In this document: piece by piece, positions 23,989-32,570 of the stretch
Position numbering within the stretch: the stretch's first letter is position 1
How the letters are laid out: each line of letters opens with the position of its first letter
Source: an uncultured Actinomycetes bacterium
GTDB lineage: Bacteria; Actinomycetota; Actinomycetes; Nanopelagicales; Nanopelagicaceae
Assembly (NCBI GenBank): GCA_903844115.1
Contig: CAIMSI010000092.1
Span: 1 to 32,570, forward strand
Direction of reading: 5' to 3'
DNA length: 32,570 nt
Notes under the pieces: model-generated
Told to the model about the DNA's origin: nothing
Seen by the model: only the letters and a program-made list of their open reading frames with translations
The model's database searches: none
Made by a program: the position numbers and the translations under genes

Positions 23989-26474
23989 TTACTCCTCTTT
24001 TACCAATGCAATAGAGACCACTGTGATGCCTTCACCTAGGTTTACCAAGCGCACTCCGAGGGTATCTCGGGTCGTTTCACGAACTTCATCGATTGGAGTT
24101 CTCATCACTGTTCCGCCAGATGTAATTGCAAGAATTTCATCTTTTGGTTGAACAATCATTGCGCCGACTAATACGCCGCGAGATCCTTCATCAATTTTTG
24201 CTGCTTTCACACCAATGCCGCCGCGACCTTGTTGACGATATTCATCAAGGCTTGTGCGTTTTGCATATCCACCATCAGTTGCCGTGAAAACAAATTGATC
24301 TTGCGAAGTTCCGCTGACTGCTGCCATTGTAAGCAATTCGTCTTCGGCTCGGAATTTCATTCCTATAACGCCAGATGTTGAGCGCCCCATTGATCGAATT
24401 GAATCTTCACTGGCTGCAAAGCGAAGTGACATTCCTTTTCGTGAAACCAAAAGTAGTTCATCTTTTTCACTCACAAGTGAAGCTGAAACAACTTCATCAT
24501 CATTTTTAAGATTAATTGCAATAAGGCCACCCGAGCGAGGGCTGTCATATTCAGGAAGTGGCGACTTCTTTACCATGCCAGAACGAGTTGCAATGACGAT
24601 GTATGGATGGGACGCGTAATCGCTAATAGCGATAACTTGTGCGATTGATTCATTTGGTTTGAATTCCAAAAGATTCGCTACATGTTGCCCGCGCGCATCG
24701 CGCCCGGCATCTGGAAGTTCGTGAACTTTGGCGCGATATACCCGGCCTTTATTTGTGAAGAACAACAACCAATCATGGGTGGATGCGGTGAAGAAATGCT
24801 CGACAAAATCATCTTGCTTAAGGGCTGCGCCTTTTACACCCTTACCGCCGCGGCGTTGGGCACGGTAAAGATCTGCAAGTGTGCGCTTGCTGTATCCGCC
24901 GCGTGTAATGGTGACAACCACTTCCTGGTTAGGGATTAGGTCTTCAACAGACATATCTGTGTCGCCTACAATTATTTGTGTGCGGCGCTCATTGCCGTGC
25001 TTTTCTGCTAGTTCTTGTAATTCAACTTTAATAATTTCGCGCTGTTTAGCTTCACTTGAAAGAATCGTGTTGAGTTCTTTGATTTCAGCCGTTAATTCAT
25101 TGTATTCATCGTTGATTTTTTGGCGTTCCAAGGCTGCAATACGACGCAATTGCATATCTAAAATTGCATTTGCTTGTACTTCATCGACATCAAGAAGCTT
25201 CATTAATCCAGTACGGGCTTCTTCTGGAGTTTTGGAAGCGCGGATTAATGCGATTACGGCGTCCAAAGCATCGAGTGCTTTGAGGTAACCGTTGAGAATG
25301 TGGGCACGTTGCTCGCGCGCTGCCAAACGATATTTTGTGCGGCGGACAATGACCTCGACCTGATGATCGATGTAATAACGAATGAATTCATCTAGGCGAA
25401 GGGTTCGTGGAACTCCGTCGACGAGTGCCAACATGTTTGCGCCAAATGAATCCTGAAGTTGGGTATGTTTATAAAGATTATTAATGACAACCTTTGGAGT
25501 TGCGTCATTACGCAAGACAATAACCAGGCGCTGTCCTAGGCGTTCATTTCCTTCATCGCGCACATCCGCGATTCCTTTGATTTTTCCATCTTTAACAAGA
25601 TCGGCAATTTTGAGCGCTAGGTTGTCTGGGTTTACCTGGTATGGAAGTTCGGTAACTACCAAACAAGTGCGCTTGTTGATTTCTTCGATTTCGATAACAG
25701 ATCGCATAATGACTGAACCGCGGCCTGTGCGATATGCCGCTTCGATTCCTTCTCGTCCTACGATCAAAGCTTTTGTTGGGAAGTCTGGTCCTTTTACAAA
25801 ACTCATAGCTTTAGCCAGAGTTTCCTCTGGTGTGGCATCTGGGTTTTCTAGCGCCCAACAGGTTGCAGCAACGACTTCACCAAGGTTATGTGGGGGAATG
25901 TTTGTAGCCATACCCACTGCGATTCCAGCAGAACCATTTACAAGAAGATTTGGAAAACGAGAAGGAAGCACGGTTGGTTCTTGTGATCGACCGTCGTAGT
26001 TAGGAATGAAATCAACAGTGTCTTCATCGATATCGCGCATCATCTCCATTGCAAGTGGAGCAAGGCGAGCTTCGGTGTAACGCATCGCTGCAGCTGGATC
26101 ATTACCTGGGCTACCAAAATTTCCGTTTCCATCAATGAGTGGGTAGCGAAGTGACCAGAATTGAGCCAAACGAACTACTGCGTCATAAATAGCACCGTCG
26201 CCATGTGGGTGGTAATTACCCATGACATCACCGACGATACGAGAAGATTTGTAGTAACCCTTATCAGGGCGATATCCAGCGTCATACATCGCATAAAGAA
26301 CACGGCGGTGAACTGGTTTTAATCCGTCGCGAATATCAGGGAGCGCTCTTCCAACAATGACCGACATCGCGTAGTCAAGATATGAACGCGCCATCTCCAC
26401 TTGTAGGTCAACAGTTTCAATTCTGTCGTGACCGTTAGCGTCGGTAGTTTGAACAGCAGGAATCTTTTTGTCCA

Positions 26475-26475
<1 letters not shown>
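23989..26475 (-). CDS. gyrA: DNA gyrase subunit A
   Basis: Breakage-rejoining subunit of gyrase, which introduces negative supercoils with GyrB. It is 828 aa. The catalytic tyrosine is Tyr133 in '[10 protein letters not shown]', and the GyrA box 'QRRGGKG' starts the C-terminal wrapping domain, which has six beta-pinwheel blades ('[19 protein letters not shown]', '[14 protein letters not shown]', and so on). In the quinolone-determining region '[10 protein letters not shown]', Gly94 occupies the E. coli Ser83 position while Asp98 keeps the Asp87 role. The start shares one base with the gyrB stop, so the two are coupled. tRNA-Ile follows directly; the DUF3566 gene often found between them in actinobacteria is absent. 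Confidence 0.98.
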
Positions 26476-28436
<1,961 letters not shown>

Positions 28437-28581
28437 TTACCCCTACTCAGTAAATAGAAAAATCGCTGTAAATCAAACCTGGCACGAATTGGCTGGTTTA
28501 TAGGTCAAATCCTAGTGGTTAAACGGGATATGGAATAGCCAAAATCGGGGCTAGGAGCAGGATTAGGCAAGCAAAACGCGC

Positions 28582-29034
28582 TTATCCGTAGGTATCTCTT
28601 GGCCCACGGTGATTTTTAATCGTTCGTAAACCTTTTTTCCAGCTCGGGGCGTTGGGCCCGATAATCGACAAGGACTCCACAAGGGCGCCTGGGGCTGAGC
28701 CTGATATTTGTTTTAAGAGCGAGGGCGCCATCGCTGTTAATTGTGTGGCCCATGCTGTTGATGAAGTTTGGATCGTTAAAAGTCCATCGATCAAAGTAAT
28801 GGGAGTTGCATGTTGAGCAACTTCATCGCCGACAACTTTAACCCAGTCAGTAAAAAGCGTTCCTTCTGCAATTCCTTGTTTCCAGTCGCGCGCTGTTATT
28901 AGATCGTTAAGAACTGTGTTGAGTTTTTGTGGATCTTCAACACGTTCACGCACCTCATCTGTTGGATTATTTTTAGAGCGTTTGGAATTATTTCTCCAAG
29001 TTTTATAAAGCTCGCGCGCTAAATCATGTTTCAT
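28582..29034 (-). CDS. DUF721 (DciA-like) protein
   Basis: Member of the DUF721 family, which includes DciA, a loader of the replicative helicase in many bacteria lacking DnaC/DnaI. It is 150 aa, with a basic, likely disordered N-terminus (about 1-45) and the DUF721 domain (about 48-135): 'DWKQGIAEGTLFTDWVKVVGDEVAQHATP' followed by 'LLTIQTSSTAWATQLTAMAPSLLKQI'. The start overlaps the recF stop by 11 nt. The position dnaN-recF-DUF721-gyrB matches the actinobacterial order (Rv0004 in Mycobacterium tuberculosis). The helicase-loading role is inferred from the family. Confidence 0.93.
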   Translation of the reverse strand: MKHDLARELYKTWRNNSKRSKNNPTDEVRERVEDPQKLNTVLNDLITARDWKQGIAEGTLFTDWVKVVGDEVAQHATPITLIDGLLTIQTSSTAWATQLTAMAPSLLKQISGSAPGALVESLSIIGPNAPSWKKGLRTIKNHRGPRDTYG

Positions 29035-30133
29035 TGTTTGCCAAACTAACCAACTTAACCGATCCGCTTTTTACTTGATAGGTTGTTCCAGAAAGGTTTG
29101 GGGGTAAATCTGTTTGCACAGCCACTGTGATAAATGTTTGCTCTGCTGAATTTGCGAGTGCAATCATGTGATTGCGTCGCTCTTCGTCGAGTTCAGAAAA
29201 TACATCATCGAGAATCAAAATGGGTTTAGCGCCTTCGTTTTGCAGTAATTGATAAGTTGCTAATTTTAATGAAAGTGCAATCGACCACGATTCGCCGTGA
29301 CTGGCGTAGCCTTTAACAAAATGATCACCGAGAACTAATAATAAATCATCGCGGTGTGGCCCAACCAAAGTGAGTCCTCGATCAATTTCTTGGGTTTTAA
29401 TATCAGCCATTTTAAGTAATATTTTTTCAGTATTTTCCGCGGCGTTTTCGGTGGGATTATCAATACTGCATTTATAGTTTATTAGAGCGGCTTTCTCTTT
29501 ACTAATTTCTTTATACACTTCAGTAAAAATAGGCTCAAAATCGCCTAGTGTTTTTATGCGTGCAGCAATTAATTCGCCACCGAATTCGGCTACTTGCTGG
29601 TCCCATGAGGCAAGTGAGGCATAACTACTTCTGGATTTTAAAAGCGAGTTTCGTTGTTTAAGTGCGCGTTCGTAATCGTTAATAACTCCAGCAAGACGAG
29701 GGCTTCTTAAAGTAAGAAGTTCGTCGGTAAATCGTCGGCGCCCTGATGGGTCTCCTCGAACAAGATCGAGATCTTCTGGTGAGAAGTACACCGCTTGGAC
29801 AATCCCATATAACTCTTTTTGGCTGCGAACAGGGTTTTGATTTATCCGCGCTCTATTTGCTTTTTCTGCATTAATTTCAAGCTCTACTAATATTTCTCGC
29901 TCGGGGTTTTGAGCTTTAGCCCGCACATATGCGGATTGGTTTCCTAGTTTTACTAATGGTTGATCGTTGGCTGTGCGATGTGAGGAGAGAAAAGCTAAAT
30001 ACAAAAGTGATTCGACAATATTGGTTTTACCTTCACCGTTTCGTCCTAGAAATATCGTGACTCCAGGTTCTAGTGATAACTCCAACTCATCGTATGAGCG
30101 GAAGTTTTTTAACGAAAGGTGATTGATCCACAT
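29024..30133 (-). CDS. recF: DNA replication and repair protein RecF
   Basis: ABC/SMC-like ATPase that helps load RecA at gaps. It is 369 aa. 'INHLSLKNFRSYDELEL' opens the protein, with Walker A 'GRNGEGKTNIVE' (about 34-45) and the Walker B/D-loop 'PILILDDVFSELD' (about 302-314); 'RRRFTDELLTLRSP' and the signature region 'GYASHGESWSIALSLKLA' are present. The start ATG shares one base with the dnaN stop (TAATG), and the end overlaps the DUF721 gene by 11 nt, so dnaN-recF-DUF721 is a tightly coupled operon. Confidence 0.97.
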   Translation of the reverse strand: MWINHLSLKNFRSYDELELSLEPGVTIFLGRNGEGKTNIVESLLYLAFLSSHRTANDQPLVKLGNQSAYVRAKAQNPEREILVELEINAEKANRARINQNPVRSQKELYGIVQAVYFSPEDLDLVRGDPSGRRRFTDELLTLRSPRLAGVINDYERALKQRNSLLKSRSSYASLASWDQQVAEFGGELIAARIKTLGDFEPIFTEVYKEISKEKAALINYKCSIDNPTENAAENTEKILLKMADIKTQEIDRGLTLVGPHRDDLLLVLGDHFVKGYASHGESWSIALSLKLATYQLLQNEGAKPILILDDVFSELDEERRNHMIALANSAEQTFITVAVQTDLPPNLSGTTYQVKSGSVKLVSLANNET

Positions 30134-31260
30134 TAAGAGCTATAACGCATCGGCATCAATAGGTACTTGTAGCTTTCATCCTTCGCGCCATTGGCTTCGT
30201 GTTTCCCGGATAAAACTGCAGGCTTGCTGGCTCCTGTGAAATCAAACTGCACAAATGGGGTGTTGAGTGCTTGTAATCCATCTGTTAAATATTGAGGGTT
30301 GAAGGCAATGTTGATTGCTTCGCCTGTGTATTGGATATCTAACTCTTCTGTTGCTTGGGCATCTTCTCCAGCGCCGGCTTCAAGTTGGAGTTTGTTGTTA
30401 TCAAAATTTAAACGAAGTGGAACAGTTTTGTCTGTCACTAATGCTACTCGTCGAACAGAATCTAAAAGGGTTGCAACATCAACGATTGCATGTGATGAGG
30501 ACTCAGATGGAAGAAGATGTTTAAAAGGTGGGAATGTTCCATCTAGTGTTCGCGAGGTCATTGTTTTTAATTCTGAAACAAAACCAACAAGACGCTCGTG
30601 TGAAGTTGTTGGAGATAAAGCAATAGTGACTTGATCTGAGGCAGTTAAAGATTTTGCTGCGTCGGTAAGTGTGCGAGCTCGCACAAGTGTTGTTGATTCG
30701 ATATCTGTGTTTTTTGCTTGCCATGAAAGTTCGCGAACCGCTAAACGGTAGCGGTCTGTTGCTGCAAGAGTGATGTGGTTTTTGTTAATCTCAATGTGAA
30801 CACCGGTAAGTGTTGGTAGTGAGTCATCTCGTCCAGCTGCTACTGCCACTTGATTAACAGCGCTAGCAAAAACATCGCTAGCAATAAGGCCTGCGGTTTC
30901 TGGAAGTTCTGGAAGTGTTGGGTATTCAGAAACTGAAAGTGTTGGAAGTGTGAACTTCGCAGAACCTGCTGTTACTAATACACGAGTTCCATCTAAGACA
31001 AAAGAAATAGGTTTGTTAGGAAGAGATCTTGCTATTTCAGCCAATAGCCGGCCTGGAACTAAAACTTTTCCTTTGGAGGTGATATCTGCTTTAAGGATTG
31101 CTTTAGTAGAGGTTTCTAAATCAGACCCTGTAAGTGTGATTGAGGTGTCTACATCAATCATGATTCCAAGTAGCTCGGTTTTAATTGGTCGGGTCGACAA
31201 ACTACGGGCAACCCAATTAACGGCATCTACTAGCTCTTCACGTTCAACAATAAATTTCAT
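30133..31260 (-). CDS. dnaN: DNA polymerase III beta subunit (sliding clamp)
   Basis: Ring-shaped processivity clamp for DNA polymerase III. The ORF track starts at 31293, but the start at ATG 31258-31260 ('MKFIVEREELVDAVNW') is better: GAGGAG lies six bases before it and the family begins there. That gives 375 aa, the normal length. Three clamp domains can be followed: 'WVARSLSTRPIKTELLGIMI', 'GVHIEINKNHITLAATDRYRLAVRE' and the C-terminal 'FDFTGASKPAVLS', ending 'YKYLLMPMRYSS'. The dnaA-dnaN gap upstream carries the likely replication origin. First gene of dnaN-recF-DUF721. Confidence 0.97.
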   Translation of the reverse strand: MKFIVEREELVDAVNWVARSLSTRPIKTELLGIMIDVDTSITLTGSDLETSTKAILKADITSKGKVLVPGRLLAEIARSLPNKPISFVLDGTRVLVTAGSAKFTLPTLSVSEYPTLPELPETAGLIASDVFASAVNQVAVAAGRDDSLPTLTGVHIEINKNHITLAATDRYRLAVRELSWQAKNTDIESTTLVRARTLTDAAKSLTASDQVTIALSPTTSHERLVGFVSELKTMTSRTLDGTFPPFKHLLPSESSSHAIVDVATLLDSVRRVALVTDKTVPLRLNFDNNKLQLEAGAGEDAQATEELDIQYTGEAINIAFNPQYLTDGLQALNTPFVQFDFTGASKPAVLSGKHEANGAKDESYKYLLMPMRYSS

Positions 31261-31570
31261 TTTCATCTCCTCGGCGGTTCTCTTTATTAACAAGTAATTC
31301 TCTTATATATAGATATTCGTAGTAACTACTGACATTTCTTGTGGATAAGGGTGAAAATGCAGGTCAGAGGCTTCCAACCCCCTTTCTACATCTGTGGGTA
31401 AGTGTGTGGGTAAGTCTCCTTAACCAACCTTCCCCTACCTTTTTCCTTAACCCCTCTTCTAACTCCTCTTACTTATCCTCATAAATCCCTGTGTTATCCA
31501 CAGTTATCCACAAGTTACCCCCAACCTGGGGGTACTTCGTTATCAAAAACTCAATTTCGTTTAATTCCAG
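31261..31570. other. Likely chromosomal replication origin (oriC), dnaA-dnaN intergenic region
   Basis: This is 310 nt without a gene. It holds two perfect DnaA boxes TTATCCACA in direct repeat (31494-31502, 31504-31512) and a perfect inverted box TGTGGATAA (31340-31348). Two near-perfect inverted boxes TGTGGGTAA lie at 31393-31401 and 31405-31413, and a near-match TTATCCTCA at 31473-31481. An AT-rich stretch near dnaN (about 31295-31330, with TTATATATAGATATT) could be the unwinding element. A 76-nt tract without any G (31415-31490) separates the two box groups. Position and box clustering make oriC very likely; promoters for dnaA and dnaN must lie here too. Confidence 0.88.
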
Positions 31571-32570
31571 TTAATTTTTAGTCTGTTGCTTGATTCTGGT
31601 TGTGAGCTCATTAACTTGGTTGTAAATCGATCGGCGCTCAGCCATTAATTGGCGGATCTTGCGGTCGGCATGCATCACGGTCGTGTGATCGCGCCCCCCG
31701 AAGGTTTCACCGATTTTAGGCAAAGACAGCTCGGTCAACTCACGACACAAATACATGGCAATCTGACGAGCGTTTACCAAAACCCGGCTTCGGCTAGTGC
31801 CACACAAGTCATCCAAACTTAAACTGAAGTAGCTGGCTGTTTGGGCCATGATCGTGGAAGAAGTGATCTGTGGACCAACCTCATTGGGGATCAAATCCTT
31901 CAAAACTATTTCAGCCAAACCTAAATCAACTGGCTGGCGGTTTAAAGAGGCGAAAGCTGTAACACGAATAAGGGCGCCCTCAAGTTCGCGGATATTTGAA
32001 CTGATTTTAGAAGCAATATATTCCAAAACATCATCAGGAGCATTCAACTTATCTTGAGCAGCTTTTTTACGAAGAATAGCAATACGTGTTTCAAGTTCCG
32101 GAGGTTGAATATCGGTAATCAAACCCCACTCGAAGCGAGAACGAAGTCGGTCTTCCAAAGTTGTTAATTGCTTTGGAGGGCGATCACTTGAGATAACAAT
32201 CTGCTTATTAGCGTTGTATAAAGTGTTGAATGTATGGAAGAACTCTTCTTGAGTCCGCTCTTTATTTTCCAAGAATTGAATATCATCAACAAGCAAAATA
32301 TCCAGATCGCGATATCGCTTTTGAAAAGCCGATGCCTTGTCGTCGCGGATAGAGTTAATAAAATCGTTGGTGAACTCTTCTGAAGATACATATTTCACGC
32401 GTACATTGCCATATAACTCTTTTGCGTAGGCCCCAATAGCGTGTAGTAAGTGGGTTTTACCTAATCCAGATTCACCATAAATAAATAGCGGGTTATAAGC
32501 CTTTGCTGGTGCTTCAGCGACTGCAACCGCAGCTGCGTGAGCAAAACGATTTGATGCGCCGATAACAAAT
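31571..32570 (-). CDS. dnaA: Chromosomal replication initiator DnaA, C-terminal part (cut by window edge)
   Basis: AAA+ initiator that binds DnaA boxes and melts oriC. The ORF track starts at an internal ATG (32398), but the frame is open to the right edge, so domains I-II and the true start lie outside. Visible: Walker A 'GESGLGKT', Walker B '[12 protein letters not shown]', sensor/arginine-finger region '[13 protein letters not shown]', and the C-terminal domain IV with the box-recognition signature '[27 protein letters not shown]'. It ends just left-adjacent to the oriC region. Identification is firm. Confidence 0.98.
   Translation of the reverse strand, partial: FVIGASNRFAHAAAVAVAEAPAKAYNPLFIYGESGLGKTHLLHAIGAYAKELYGNVRVKYVSSEEFTNDFINSIRDDKASAFQKRYRDLDILLVDDIQFLENKERTQEEFFHTFNTLYNANKQIVISSDRPPKQLTTLEDRLRSRFEWGLITDIQPPELETRIAILRKKAAQDKLNAPDDVLEYIASKISSNIRELEGALIRVTAFASLNRQPVDLGLAEIVLKDLIPNEVGPQITSSTIMAQTASYFSLSLDDLCGTSRSRVLVNARQIAMYLCRELTELSLPKIGETFGGRDHTTVMHADRKIRQLMAERRSIYNQVNELTTRIKQQTKN

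Noticed and set aside
31261-31293. Longer N-terminus for dnaN in the ORF track
   Set aside because: The extra residues span the ribosome-binding site GAGGAG; the clamp family starts at MKF.

Overview
The window looks like a chromosomal segment beside the replication origin of a streamlined, moderate-to-low GC actinobacterium. Three things support this. The order dnaA-dnaN-recF-DUF721-gyrB-gyrA-tRNA-Ile-tRNA-Ala is the classic actinobacterial origin block. A dnaK-grpE-dnaJ-hspR operon with HAIR-like operators is an actinobacterial hallmark, as is a PadR regulator coupled to inositol-1-phosphate synthase. Spacing is very tight and base composition is far below that of typical soil actinobacteria. 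Freshwater Nanopelagicales (acI) would fit, but that placement is inference and was not tested by any search.

Layout. (1) 1-4950 is a visibly AT-richer surface-polysaccharide segment: the end of a glycosyltransferase, a two-domain methyltransferase, a probably truncated membrane protein, and an E1-type 3-dehydrase of 3,6-dideoxyhexose synthesis. It looks like the edge of a variable island. (2) 4952-9995 holds topA and the K+-independent proton pyrophosphatase hppA on the minus strand. (3) 10000-11966 is a repeat-rich intergenic region followed by padR-ino1 and a strong terminator. (4) 11989-14121 holds a secreted alpha/beta-hydrolase peptidase and a divergent DedA membrane protein. (5) 14131-18430 is the heat-shock operon dnaK-grpE-dnaJ-hspR on the minus strand, with two HAIR-like sites upstream and pyrE downstream. 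(6) 18504-22564 holds glpX, divergent from an EtfD-like iron-sulfur reductase that converges on a rhomboid-ppiB pair. (7) 22639-23505 holds two small unrecognised genes, one of them secreted. (8) 23623-31260 holds tRNA-Ala, tRNA-Ile, gyrA, gyrB, DUF721, recF and dnaN, all on the minus strand and transcribed away from the origin. (9) 31261-31570 is the likely oriC with DnaA boxes and an unusual 76-nt G-free tract, followed by the 3' part of dnaA running off the right edge.

How it works together. Most of the window is housekeeping: replication initiation, DNA topology, protein folding, gluconeogenesis (glpX), pyrimidine synthesis (pyrE), inositol synthesis and energy conservation (pyrophosphatase, ETF:quinone-type reductase). 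HspR and its HAIR sites form a visible feedback loop on the chaperone operon. PadR and a 9-nt repeat array probably do the same for inositol synthesis. Several genes have a -10-like hexamer exactly 6-7 nt before the start codon and no Shine-Dalgarno sequence, which suggests leaderless mRNAs. I did not find a clearly new multi-gene system. The best leads are the PadR repeat array, the G-free oriC tract, the leaderless promoter pattern, the Fe-S dehydrase at the island edge and the two unknown small genes.
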